This document shows, one piece after another, positions 39,319 through 47,843 of a stretch of DNA of 64,000 bases. Positions within the stretch are counted from its first letter, which is position 1, and the number at the start of each line of letters is the position of its first letter. The notes under the pieces were generated by a model. The model did not search any database. It worked only from the letters and a program-made list of their open reading frames with translations, and was not told the DNA's origin. Origin of the DNA: an uncultured Clostridia bacterium (lineage in GTDB: Bacteria; Bacillota; Clostridia; Oscillospirales; Acutalibacteraceae); the NCBI GenBank assembly GCA_947630835.1, contig CANRIZ010000002.1, forward strand, positions 48,308-112,307. The letters run 5' to 3'. The position numbers and the translations under genes are program-made.

Positions 39319-40698
39319 TTGGTTATTAAACATTTAAAACTTGATGAAATCAACGGCTCGCTTGTGAGTATAGACCATGTAAAAAACGCTTCCAACGAGG
39401 AAATAGTTACGCTTGAACTCGGCGACGGCTCCCAAAGGATGGGAAGAATAGTAAAAATCGACGGCGACAGGGTAAGTATTCAGGTTTTTGAAGGCACAAG
39501 AGGGCTTTCCATGACGAACGTAACCGCCTCGCTCTCGGGCGAAGCTATGAAAATCCCGCTTTCCCCCGAAATTTTGGGCAGAACATTCGACGGCCTTTTC
39601 AGACCTATAGACGGGCTTGGCGAAATTTACCCCGACGAAAGACGTGAGGTAAACGGCTCGCCCATAAATCCCGTATCGAGAGAATATCCCAAAAACTTTA
39701 TACAGACGGGCATTTCCTCCATTGACGCCCTTGCAACGCTTATCAGAGGGCAAAAGCTGCCCATATTTTCCGGCTCGGGTATGAAGCATAACGAGCTTGC
39801 CGTTCAGCTTGTTAAGCAATCCGCCATTTCGGACGGCAAGGATTTTGCAATAGTTTTTGCCGCTATGGGCGTTAAAAACGACGTAGCCATGTATTTCAGA
39901 AATTCCTTTGAAGAGGCAAACGTTATGGACAGGGTTGTTATGCTCTTAAACCTTGCCAACGACCCGATTGTTGAAAGAATTATGACCCCCAAGTGCGCGC
40001 TTACAGTTGCGGAATACCTTGCTTTTACGCTTCATAAGCACATACTTGTAATTATGACGGATATGACCTCGTATTGCGAGGCTTTGAGGGAATTTTCAAG
40101 CTCTAAGGGTGAAATTCCGGGCAGAAAGGGCTTCCCTGGCTACCTTTATTCCGACCTTGCCTCCATATATGAGAGGGCGGGTATGATTTCCGGCGTGGAG
40201 GGTTCTGTAACGCAAATACCCATATTAACCATGCCAAACGACGATATTACTCACCCCGTACCCGACCTTACGGGTTATATCACCGAAGGTCAGATAGTGC
40301 TTGACAGGGGGCTTGATTATAAAGGCGTTTACCCGCCGGTAAGCGTTCTTCCGTCGCTTTCCCGTCTTATGAAGGACGGCATAGGCGAGGGCTTTACGAG
40401 GGAGGACCATCAAACGCTTGCAAACCAGTTGCTTGCAACCTACGCCAAGGTGCAGGACGCAAAGGCTCTTGCCTCCGTTATAGGCGAGGACGAGTTGAGC
40501 CGCGAGGATAAGCTCCTGCTTGCTTTCGGCAACGAATTCGAGGCTAAATTCCTGACTCAGGGTTCGGACGAAAACAGAACGATTGACGAAACGCTTGATT
40601 TGGGCTGGAAGCTTCTCTCCGCTTTACCGAGAAATATGCTTGACCGTGTTGACGACAAGACGATAGAAAAATATTACCGCGCGAATACCGCCGAGTAA
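39319..40698 (+). CDS. V-type ATP synthase subunit B
   Basis: TTG start; [61 protein letters not shown]. Confidence 0.98.
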   Translation: MVIKHLKLDEINGSLVSIDHVKNASNEEIVTLELGDGSQRMGRIVKIDGDRVSIQVFEGTRGLSMTNVTASLSGEAMKIPLSPEILGRTFDGLFRPIDGLGEIYPDERREVNGSPINPVSREYPKNFIQTGISSIDALATLIRGQKLPIFSGSGMKHNELAVQLVKQSAISDGKDFAIVFAAMGVKNDVAMYFRNSFEEANVMDRVVMLLNLANDPIVERIMTPKCALTVAEYLAFTLHKHILVIMTDMTSYCEALREFSSSKGEIPGRKGFPGYLYSDLASIYERAGMISGVEGSVTQIPILTMPNDDITHPVPDLTGYITEGQIVLDRGLDYKGVYPPVSVLPSLSRLMKDGIGEGFTREDHQTLANQLLATYAKVQDAKALASVIGEDELSREDKLLLAFGNEFEAKFLTQGSDENRTIDETLDLGWKLLSALPRNMLDRVDDKTIEKYYRANTAE

Positions 40699-40716
40699 TT
40701 TTCAGGAGCGTGTAAA

Positions 40717-41334
40717 ATGGCGAACGCAGTACCGACAAAGGCCAATCTTATGGCTACGCAAAAATCTCTGGCGCTGGCTCAGCTCGGCTATGAGCTGATG
40801 GACAGGAAGAGAAACATACTTGTGCGCGAGATGATGGCGCTTATCGACGAGGCAAAGGAAGTTGAGGAAAACATCAACGCCGTTTACGAAAAAGCGTACA
40901 AATCGCTTCAAAAAGCGAATATAACGCTGGGCGTTTGCTCCGATTATGCGCGCTGCGTACCGATTGACAACAGCGTTGAGCTTGATTTTAAGAGCGTTAT
41001 GGGCGTTGAAATTCCGGTAATAAGCGCGGGCGAAACCGTATTTAAAAATTACTACGGCTTTAACGGCACAAATTCTTATCTTGACGAGGCATATTTTAAT
41101 TTTAACGAGGCAAAAAAGATGACCGTAAAGCTTGCCGAAACGCAAACGGCGATTTTCAGGCTTGCGGACGCCGTCAAGAAAACACAAAAAAGGGCGAACG
41201 CGCTAAACAACATTATGATTCCCCGCTTTACGCAAACCGTTAAAAGCATTTCCGAGGCTCTTGACGAAAAAGAGAGAGAGGATTTCACCCGTCTCAAGGT
41301 CGTTAAACGCTATAAAGAGAAAAAGGAACAATAA
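40717..41334 (+). CDS. V-type ATP synthase subunit D
   Basis: LAQLGYELMDRKRNILVREMM, RRANALNN-like motif KRANALNNIMIPRF. Confidence 0.95.
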   Translation: MANAVPTKANLMATQKSLALAQLGYELMDRKRNILVREMMALIDEAKEVEENINAVYEKAYKSLQKANITLGVCSDYARCVPIDNSVELDFKSVMGVEIPVISAGETVFKNYYGFNGTNSYLDEAYFNFNEAKKMTVKLAETQTAIFRLADAVKKTQKRANALNNIMIPRFTQTVKSISEALDEKEREDFTRLKVVKRYKEKKEQ

Positions 41335-41349
41335 ATTTTTGCAAAAAAG

Positions 41350-41387
41350 GCTGCCCGATATTCGTTTTTTCGGATATCGGGCGGTTG
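41350..41387 (+). repeat. Hairpin at left boundary of duplicated LRR-dockerin cassette, copy 2
   Basis: gctGCCCGATATtcgttttttcggATATCGGGCggtt; same as 22354. Confidence 0.8.
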
Positions 41388-41503
41388 TAATTTGTTGCGA
41401 TAAGTAACAAATTCGACTTAAAATTTGTAAATAAGCCCAAAAAGCGGAAATCGAATGAAAAATTTTTTCCTTGATTCTACGCGGTTTTCGGGGGTGCTAC
41501 AGG

Positions 41504-41564
41504 TTGTAGCGGAAAATTAAATAACTTGTAGCAGATTGTTTTTTTATTTTAAATTTTATATAAT
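41504..41564 (+). promoter_or_regulatory. Promoter plus tandem direct-repeat operator of LRR-dockerin gene 2
   Basis: TTGTAGC at 41504 and 41526 (22-bp spacing), TTGTTT (41536) N17 TATAAT (41559). Confidence 0.75.
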
Positions 41565-41686
41565 ATTGTAAATTAAGATTACGGGGGTAAGTTTTGTATT
41601 TTGCAAGGTCGAAGCTTTACCGAGGAAAATCAAAAATTTACCGAAGCAATCTTAAAATAAAAAACAATCTGAAACGAGGATGCGTT

Positions 41687-44074
41687 ATGTTAAGAACAAC
41701 ACGAAGAAAAATTGTGTCATTGCTTTTGTCACTTGCAATGATATTGACGGCTCTGCCCTTGGCAGGAGTTACTGCGTTTGCGGCAGTAAGCGGAGATTTT
41801 GAGTATACAATACTCGAAGACGGCACAGCGGAAATAACCTTTTATTACGGCGATGACGAAACGGTAAACATCCCCGCCGAAATAGACGGCTACACGGTTA
41901 CGTATATTAGTGACGATGCTTTTGACGAAAGTACCGCCGGAGACGCCTATCACGACCGCAGCGTTATAAAAAAGGTAATTATCCCCGAAACAGTGGAATA
42001 TATTGGTGCGGGCTATGTGTTCGATCCTTTGTACTGCCTTGAAAATATTGAGGTGAACATTGCCAATGAAAATTATTCATCACAAGACGGCGTTTTATTT
42101 AATAAAAATAAAACCGAGCTTTTAAGGTGTCCCGTGGGAAAGACGGGGGCATATCAAATTCCAAACAGTGTTACAAGCATAGGCGAGGGAGCATTTGAAG
42201 ATTGCGACGGTTTAACAAGTGTAACAATAGGCAACGGCGTAACAAGCATAGGCGAGTTTGCATTTTGGGATTGCGACGGACTAACAAGCGTAACAATACC
42301 TAACAGTGTTACAAGCATAGGCGTGTTTGCATTTTTGGATTGCGACGGACTAACAAGCGTAACAATCGGCAACGGCGTTACAAGCATAGGTGATCACGCA
42401 TTTAGACATTGCTACAGCTTAACAGAAATAAATGTTGACGTAAGCAATAAAAACTACTCATCACAGGATGGAGTATTGTTTAATAAAAATAAAACCGAGC
42501 TTTTAAGGTGTCCCGAGGGAAAGACGGGGGCATATCAAATTCCAAACAGCGTTACAAGCATAGGCGATTGGGCATTTGCATGGTGCGACAGCTTGACAAG
42601 CGTAACAATCGGCAACGGCGTTACAAGCATAGGCGAGGATGCATTTTGGGGTTGCAACGGCTTAACAGAGATAAAGGTTGACGCAAGCAATAAAAATTAT
42701 TCTTCACAGGACGGAGTATTATTTGATAAAAATAAAACAGTGATTATACAATATCCTATAGGGAATACAAGAGCATCATATAATATTCCTAACAGCGTAA
42801 CAAGCATAGGCGATTATGCATTTGCATATTGCGACAGCTTAACAAGCGTAACTATACCCGACAGCGTAACAAGCATAGGCGAGTATGCATTTTTTGCTTG
42901 CAGCTTAGAAAGCGTAACAATACCCGATAGCGTAACAAGCATAGGCGATTATGCATTTGGATATTGTATCGGCTTAACAAGCGTAACAATACCTGTAAGC
43001 GTTATAAGCATAGGTGATAAAGCATTTTATGAGTGCCACGACTTAACCGATATTTATATATTAAACAAGAATTGTAATATTGTTTCATCAGAATATTTTA
43101 ATACAATACCTACTGAAACCACAATTCACGGTTGCGCAGGCTCAACTGCCGAAGAATATGCAAAGGAAAACGGCAATAAATTTGTAGACGATGTACAGGA
43201 AACTCACAATATGGTACCGGTACCCGCAAAGGCGGCAACCTGCACCGAGGACGGTAATGTCGAATATTATCATTGCTCCGAGTGCAACAAGAATTTCAAA
43301 GACATAAACGGCAACGAAGAAGTTACCGATGTTGTTGTTAAGGCAACAGGTCACACTTTGGGTGAAAAAGTTGCCGCAAAAGCGGCAACCTGCACCGCGG
43401 ACGGCAATATCGAATATTATCATTGCTCGGCTTGCAACAAGAATTTCAAAGACATAAACGGCAACGAAGAAGTTACCGATGTTGTTGTTAAGGCAACAGG
43501 TCACACTTTGGGTGAAAAAGTTGCCGCAAAGGCGGCTACCTGCACCGAGGACGGCAATATCGAATACTACCATTGCTCGGCTTGCAACAAGAATTTCAAG
43601 GACAAAGACGGCAACGAAGAAGTTACCGATGTTGTTGTTAAGGCAACAGGTCACAATATGGCACAAGTAGCCGCAAAGGCGGCTACCTGCACCGAGGACG
43701 GCAATATTGAATACTACCATTGCTCGGCTTGCAACAAGAACTTTAAGGACAAAGACGGCAAGGAAGAAGTTACCGATGTTGTTGTTAAGGCAACAGGTCA
43801 TAACTATGAGAATGGAGTTTGTACCGTTTGCGGCGAAAAAGATCCCAACGCTTCCAAACCGAGCGGCGAAGTAAGCGGCGACGGCAAGCTTTCGACTGTT
43901 GACGCGAAGTGGATTTTGCAGAACATAGCTAAGTCAAGGGATTTCAGCGACGAGCAATCCAAGGCTGCCGACCTCAACGGCGACGGGAAATTGTCCGTAG
44001 TTGACGTTAAATGGGTGCTTCAAATAGTAGCCGGTATGCGTAACGCCGAGACATTGGAGTTAATAACCAAATAA
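41687..44074 (+). CDS. Secreted BspA-type LRR protein with four ~50-aa Cys/His tandem repeats and C-terminal dockerin
   Basis: Internal start MLRTTRRKIVSLLLSLAMILTALPLAGVTAFA; many LTSVTIPNSVTSIGEYAF units; 4x AKAATCTEDGNIEYYHCSACNKNFKDKDGNEEVTDVVVKATGH; GDGKLSTVDAKWILQNIAKSR/LNGDGKLSVVDVKWVLQIVAGMR. Confidence 0.9.
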   Translation: MLRTTRRKIVSLLLSLAMILTALPLAGVTAFAAVSGDFEYTILEDGTAEITFYYGDDETVNIPAEIDGYTVTYISDDAFDESTAGDAYHDRSVIKKVIIPETVEYIGAGYVFDPLYCLENIEVNIANENYSSQDGVLFNKNKTELLRCPVGKTGAYQIPNSVTSIGEGAFEDCDGLTSVTIGNGVTSIGEFAFWDCDGLTSVTIPNSVTSIGVFAFLDCDGLTSVTIGNGVTSIGDHAFRHCYSLTEINVDVSNKNYSSQDGVLFNKNKTELLRCPEGKTGAYQIPNSVTSIGDWAFAWCDSLTSVTIGNGVTSIGEDAFWGCNGLTEIKVDASNKNYSSQDGVLFDKNKTVIIQYPIGNTRASYNIPNSVTSIGDYAFAYCDSLTSVTIPDSVTSIGEYAFFACSLESVTIPDSVTSIGDYAFGYCIGLTSVTIPVSVISIGDKAFYECHDLTDIYILNKNCNIVSSEYFNTIPTETTIHGCAGSTAEEYAKENGNKFVDDVQETHNMVPVPAKAATCTEDGNVEYYHCSECNKNFKDINGNEEVTDVVVKATGHTLGEKVAAKAATCTADGNIEYYHCSACNKNFKDINGNEEVTDVVVKATGHTLGEKVAAKAATCTEDGNIEYYHCSACNKNFKDKDGNEEVTDVVVKATGHNMAQVAAKAATCTEDGNIEYYHCSACNKNFKDKDGKEEVTDVVVKATGHNYENGVCTVCGEKDPNASKPSGEVSGDGKLSTVDAKWILQNIAKSRDFSDEQSKAADLNGDGKLSVVDVKWVLQIVAGMRNAETLELITK
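43225..43815 (+). repeat. Four in-frame ~150-bp tandem repeats inside LRR-dockerin gene 2
   Basis: Near-identical units gcaaaggcggcaacctgcaccgaggacgg...gttgttgttaaggcaacaggtcac. Confidence 0.95.
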
Positions 44075-44154
44075 TTAAAGCATTTACAAAAAGTTCAAGT
44101 TCAAAAGTTTAAAGTTAAAGCGAAAAGTTACAATAGGTAACAAAAAACAAAGTT

Positions 44155-44196
44155 AAAGCGGTTATGCCGAGGTAAAATTCGGTATAACCGCTTTTG
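44155..44196 (+). terminator. Terminator of LRR-dockerin gene 2
   Basis: AAAGCGGTTATGCCgaggtaaaattCGGTATAACCGCTTTT; homologous to 23796-23837. Confidence 0.85.
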
Positions 44197-44219
44197 TAAT
44201 ATAATGAAATTAAAAGGAA

Positions 44220-44350
44220 TTTCGCAGTCTGCGGACTGCGACGAGGGCTTTGCCCCTCGACCCCACCGACTTTTGTAAAAGTCGGGGAAAACATTGACTT
44301 TCGCTCGCCGCAAATTTGAGCGAAGCTTTGACTGTTGCTCGCCGAAAGTT
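44220..44350. repeat. Multi-hairpin intergenic repeat, copy 2
   Basis: ttcgcagtctgcggactgcgacgagggctttgcccctcgaccccaccgacttttgtaaaagtcggggaaaacattgac... Confidence 0.85.
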
Positions 44351-44412
44351 TAATTAAAACTTTATTTGAGTTTTAATTCTTAATTTGATTAAGAAAAAAT
44401 TGCTTTTACAAA

Positions 44413-44486
44413 GCAAAGGAAACCCCCGGCGAGGGTTTCCCACGATAAAACAGTCCACCGGACTGTTTTATCTCCCTTCCTGCGCT
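44413..44486. repeat. Second structured intergenic element (two hairpins)
   Basis: GGAAACCCccggcgaGGGTTTCC and ATAAAACAGTCCaccGGACTGTTTTAT. Confidence 0.7.
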
Positions 44487-44501
44487 TTTTGAAGTAAAAG
44501 T

Positions 44502-44665
44502 ATTTCGCAGTCTGCGGACTGCGACGAGGCCTTTGCCCCTCGACCCCACCGACTTTTGTAAAAGTCGGGGAAAACATTGATTGTCGCTCGCCGCGAATTT
44601 AAGCGAAGCTTTGACTGTTGCGCTCTGCAAATTTAAGCGAAGCTTGACTGTTATGCGCCGAAGTT
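44502..44665. repeat. Multi-hairpin intergenic repeat, copy 3
   Basis: ttcgcagtctgcggactgcgacgaggcctttgcccctcgaccccaccgacttttgtaaaagtcggggaaaacattgattg... with extended ~33-bp tail units. Confidence 0.85.
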
Positions 44666-44680
44666 TTTTCTTAACTTAAA

Positions 44681-45877
44681 TTATTTTTTCATATTTTCAA
44701 ACGGCTCTAAACTTCTTTCCAAAATTCCTTTCATTTTCGCTATTGCAACTCCGTAATTTACCATAGGCGTTGAATTATCCTCGCAAACGCCCATTCTTCT
44801 GTGCATTTCCCTCGGAGTGAGCATACAGCCGCCGCAATGTATCACAAGTGAAAATTCGCTTAAATCCTCGGGAAATTCGTTGCCCGAGGAAAATTTATAT
44901 TCGAGCTTCTTTCCCGTATATTCCGCCAGCCATTTTGGGATTTTCTCGCTGCCTATGTCGCCGCACTGCCTGTGATGCGTACAGCCCTCGGATATTAACA
45001 CCTTGTCGCCGTCGCCGAGCTTTTCTATTTGCTTCGCTCCCCTCACAAGCTCCGAAAGCTCGCCCTTGTACCGCGCAAAAAGTATTGAAAACGATGTAAG
45101 CATTATATCCTTAGGTACAATTTTTGACACCTTTTCAAACACCTGAGAATCGGTTATTACCAGTTTCGGCTTTTTTGAAAGCGAATTCAACGTTTCGGCA
45201 AGCTCCGTATCTCGGCACACCGCCGCCGTCGCTCCGGCTTCAAGTATATCCCTGATTGTTTGCTGCTGCGGCAATATCAGCCTGCCCTTCGGCGCCGCCT
45301 TATCAATCGGCACTACAAGCACAACCGTATCCCCGCCCCCTATAAGGTCGGAAACTATCCTTTTTCCGTCGTCGCCGTTCTTTACAAGATTTGCAAGCAT
45401 TTCCTTTAGCTCGTAAATATTTTTATTCTTAACGGCGCTTACATAAATTTCGTTCTTTTCGGGCTTTTTTATCTCGTCCCCGATTAAATCGGATTTATTA
45501 AAGGCAACTACATACGCAAGCCCTTTTTCCTTTATAATCTCCAAAAGCTCCCTGTCGCCCTCGCTCATACCCTTTGTGCCGTCAACTACAAGCACGGCTA
45601 TATCGGCGGAGTTTAAAACCTGCCTCGTTTTCTTCACTCTAAGCTCGCCGAGCCTGCCCTCGTCGTCGATACCGGGCGTGTCGATTATAACTACCGGCCC
45701 TAACGGCAAAAGCTCCATTGCCTTTTTAACCGGGTCCGTAGTGGTTCCCGCAACCTCCGAAACAACCGCAAGCTCCTGCCCGGTTACAGCGTTTACAAGG
45801 CTCGATTTGCCTGCGTTCCTTTTTCCGAAAAAGGCTATATGCGCCCGCTCTGCGCTGACGGTTTCGTTAAGTCCCAT
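44681..45877 (-). CDS. hydF: [FeFe] hydrogenase H-cluster maturation GTPase HydF
   Basis: IAFFGKRNAGKSSLVNAVTGQELAVVSEVAGTTTDPV, EGCTHHRQCGDIG, LVIHCGGCMLTPREM. Confidence 0.96.
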   Translation of the reverse strand: MGLNETVSAERAHIAFFGKRNAGKSSLVNAVTGQELAVVSEVAGTTTDPVKKAMELLPLGPVVIIDTPGIDDEGRLGELRVKKTRQVLNSADIAVLVVDGTKGMSEGDRELLEIIKEKGLAYVVAFNKSDLIGDEIKKPEKNEIYVSAVKNKNIYELKEMLANLVKNGDDGKRIVSDLIGGGDTVVLVVPIDKAAPKGRLILPQQQTIRDILEAGATAAVCRDTELAETLNSLSKKPKLVITDSQVFEKVSKIVPKDIMLTSFSILFARYKGELSELVRGAKQIEKLGDGDKVLISEGCTHHRQCGDIGSEKIPKWLAEYTGKKLEYKFSSGNEFPEDLSEFSLVIHCGGCMLTPREMHRRMGVCEDNSTPMVNYGVAIAKMKGILERSLEPFENMKK

Positions 45878-45889
45878 TTTATCATCACC

Positions 45890-47338
45890 TCAGAAGCGGA
45901 AATCACGCTTATTTGAGTTCTTAATATCCTCGATATTCCGCCTTGCAATTTCCCTCACCTTTTCGTTCGGGATTTTTTTAAGCTCCTGCTCGATAAGCTT
46001 ATAGCCCTTTTCCCTTGTTCCCTCGCTCGCGTAATCTACAAGAAATTCCGTCAAGGTCATAAGCGCGTTGGGATGACAGCAATTTAAAATCTGCCCGTTT
46101 TTGCAAAGGCTCATAAACCTGTCGCCCGTTCTGCCCTCTCTGTAGCAAGCCGTACAGAACGACGGAATATGCCCGTTATCCATAAGCCAGCTTACTACCT
46201 CGTCAAGCGTTCTTTGGTCGGAAACGTCAAACTGCTCGGTATCGTGCGGACGTTCCGCTTCTGTATAGCCGCCGACGGACGTTCTCGAAGCTCCGCTTAC
46301 CTGCGAAACGCCGAGACGAAGGAGCTTCTCCCTGACCTGCTCGGATTCCCTTGTTGAAATAATCATACCCGTATATGGAACGGCGAGGCGGATACAAGCC
46401 GTGATTTTTGCAAAAATATCGTCCGAAATGGAATTGTCAAACGCGCTCGGGTCAATATCGTCCGCATGCTTAACCCGAGGAACGCTTATTGTGTGCGGGC
46501 CCACGCCGTGAACCGCCTCCAAATGCTCCGCATGCATTATAAGCCCGGCAAATTCATACTTATACATTTCAAGCCCGAAAAGCACGCCGAGGCCTACGTC
46601 GTCGATACCGCCCTCCATAGCTCTGTCCATAGCCTCCGTATGATAATCGTAATCGTGCTTGGGTCCTGTGGGATGAAGCTCGAGATAGCTCTGCTTATGA
46701 TAGGTTTCCTGGAACAAAATATATGTGCCTATCCCCGCTTCCTTGAGCTTGCGGTAATTCTCAACCGTGGTTGCGGCAATATTTACGTTTACACGCCTTA
46801 TATCGCCGTTTTTGTGATGAACCGAATAAATGGTTTTGATACACTCCAAAATGTACTCTATCGGGTTATTGACGGGATCTTCGCCCGCTTCGATAGCCAA
46901 TCTCTTATGCCCCATATCCTGAAGCGCAATTACCTCGTCCCTTACCTCCTGCTGTGTAAGCTTTTTACGGGGTATGTGCTTATTCTTCATATGATACGGA
47001 CAGTAAAGGCACCCGTTTACGCAATAGTTTGAAAGATAAAGCGGGGCGAACATAACTATACGGTTACCGTAAAACGCAAGCTTTATCTCCTCGGCAATTT
47101 TATAAATCTCCTCGATTTTTTCGGGTATCTCGCAGGCAAGAAGCACCGAAGCCTCCCTGTGAGTTAAGCCGTCGCACTTGGTGCCGTTCTCGGTTTTGTA
47201 AGGGCGCGCTTTTTTCAAAATGCTGTCGATAAGCTCGACGTTGTTTTTGTTCTCCTCGGCATATTTCAGAGTTTCTCTGATTTCCTCATCGTTGATAAAC
47301 TCCTCCGCTTTAAGTGATTTTGGATTGTAAACTGCCAT
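45890..47338 (-). CDS. hydG: [FeFe] hydrogenase H-cluster radical SAM maturase HydG
   Basis: LYLSNYCVNGCLYCPYHMKNK (CX3CX2C-like radical SAM site), VARS SVGGY-like tail, FCTACYREGRTGDRFMSLCKNGQILNCCHPNA; start MAVYNPKSL with upstream AAGGAAA. Confidence 0.95.
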   Translation of the reverse strand: MAVYNPKSLKAEEFINDEEIRETLKYAEENKNNVELIDSILKKARPYKTENGTKCDGLTHREASVLLACEIPEKIEEIYKIAEEIKLAFYGNRIVMFAPLYLSNYCVNGCLYCPYHMKNKHIPRKKLTQQEVRDEVIALQDMGHKRLAIEAGEDPVNNPIEYILECIKTIYSVHHKNGDIRRVNVNIAATTVENYRKLKEAGIGTYILFQETYHKQSYLELHPTGPKHDYDYHTEAMDRAMEGGIDDVGLGVLFGLEMYKYEFAGLIMHAEHLEAVHGVGPHTISVPRVKHADDIDPSAFDNSISDDIFAKITACIRLAVPYTGMIISTRESEQVREKLLRLGVSQVSGASRTSVGGYTEAERPHDTEQFDVSDQRTLDEVVSWLMDNGHIPSFCTACYREGRTGDRFMSLCKNGQILNCCHPNALMTLTEFLVDYASEGTREKGYKLIEQELKKIPNEKVREIARRNIEDIKNSNKRDFRF

Positions 47339-47385
47339 TTTTATATTTCCTTTCATAATTAAAATTCTTTTAACGTAACGCTCAA

Positions 47386-47646
47386 TTATAAATTGGAGTA
47401 TGCGGTCTTTACGCTTACCCCGTCTAATTTTCCGATTTTTCCCGATACCGCCGAAATAACCTCCTGCGGCGCGTCGATAGCCACGCTTATTATGCTTACG
47501 TTCCTTTCTCTGTAAGGAATACCCATTCTGCCGATTATATATTTCCCGCATTCGTGCAAAACGGAATTTATATTTTCGGCGCTGTCGATATTTTCCACTA
47601 TAATCCCGATTACCGCGACGCGGTAACCTTCTCTGTTTTGAGCCAT
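47386..47646 (-). CDS. TM1266-family iron-only hydrogenase system regulator
   Basis: RVAVIGIIVENIDSAENINSVLHECGKYIIGRMGIPYRERNVSIISVAIDAPQEVISAVSGKIGKLDGVSVKTAYS; first gene of hyd maturation operon. Confidence 0.88.
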   Translation of the reverse strand: MAQNREGYRVAVIGIIVENIDSAENINSVLHECGKYIIGRMGIPYRERNVSIISVAIDAPQEVISAVSGKIGKLDGVSVKTAYSNL

Positions 47647-47660
47647 GGTCTTTTCTCCTT

Positions 47661-47821
47661 AAAAAACAAAAACTGCGCTTAAAAAAGCACAGTTTAAATT
47701 TACCGAATTTTTAAAAAATTCAATTAAAGCAAATATCGGTTGTAAACGTGCCTTTCTCGTCGGAAAATTCCTCTTAGTCAGGAACCGATTAGATTATACA
47801 ACGGTTTTTTTATTTTATCAA
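47661..47821 (-). promoter_or_regulatory. Promoter, structured leader and intrinsic terminator upstream of TM1266-hydG-hydF
   Basis: Minus strand: TTGATA-N17-TATAAT (47821-47793); leader CGGTTCCTGACTAAGAGGAATTTTCCGACGAGAAAGGCACGTTTACAACCG; then AAACTGTGCTTttttAAGCGCAGTTTTTGTTTTTT (47695-47661) just before the RBS. Confidence 0.65.
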
Positions 47822-47843
47822 CATATTTTTTTTGGAAAATTAA

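Noticed and set aside
42150-43050. Regular ~69-bp repeats that could suggest a CRISPR-like array
   Set aside because: Repeats are in frame, degenerate and encode BspA-type LRR units; there are no unique spacers and no cas genes.
43142-43801. 219-aa minus-strand ORF with repeated MTCCLNNNIGNFFVAVFVLEILVASRAMV units
   Set aside because: It is exactly antisense to the four in-frame tandem repeats of the LRR-dockerin gene; its periodicity is inherited from that coding sequence.
22685-44074. Idea that this window encodes a cellulosome
   Set aside because: Two dockerin proteins are present, but no cohesin/scaffoldin and no dockerin-bearing glycoside hydrolase is seen here; the GH13 and GH35 enzymes lack signal peptides and dockerins.
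44128-44630. Small minus-strand ORFs (FPDFYKSRWGRGAKPSSQSADCE, FSPTFTKVGGVEGQRPRRSPQTAKYF, KSVGSRGKGLVAVRRLRNTF)
   Set aside because: All are translations in different frames of the multi-hairpin non-coding repeat; no RBS or conserved frame.
44200-44670. Possibility of an insertion sequence
   Set aside because: Repeats and palindromes are present but no transposase ORF or clear terminal inverted repeats plus target duplications could be seen.
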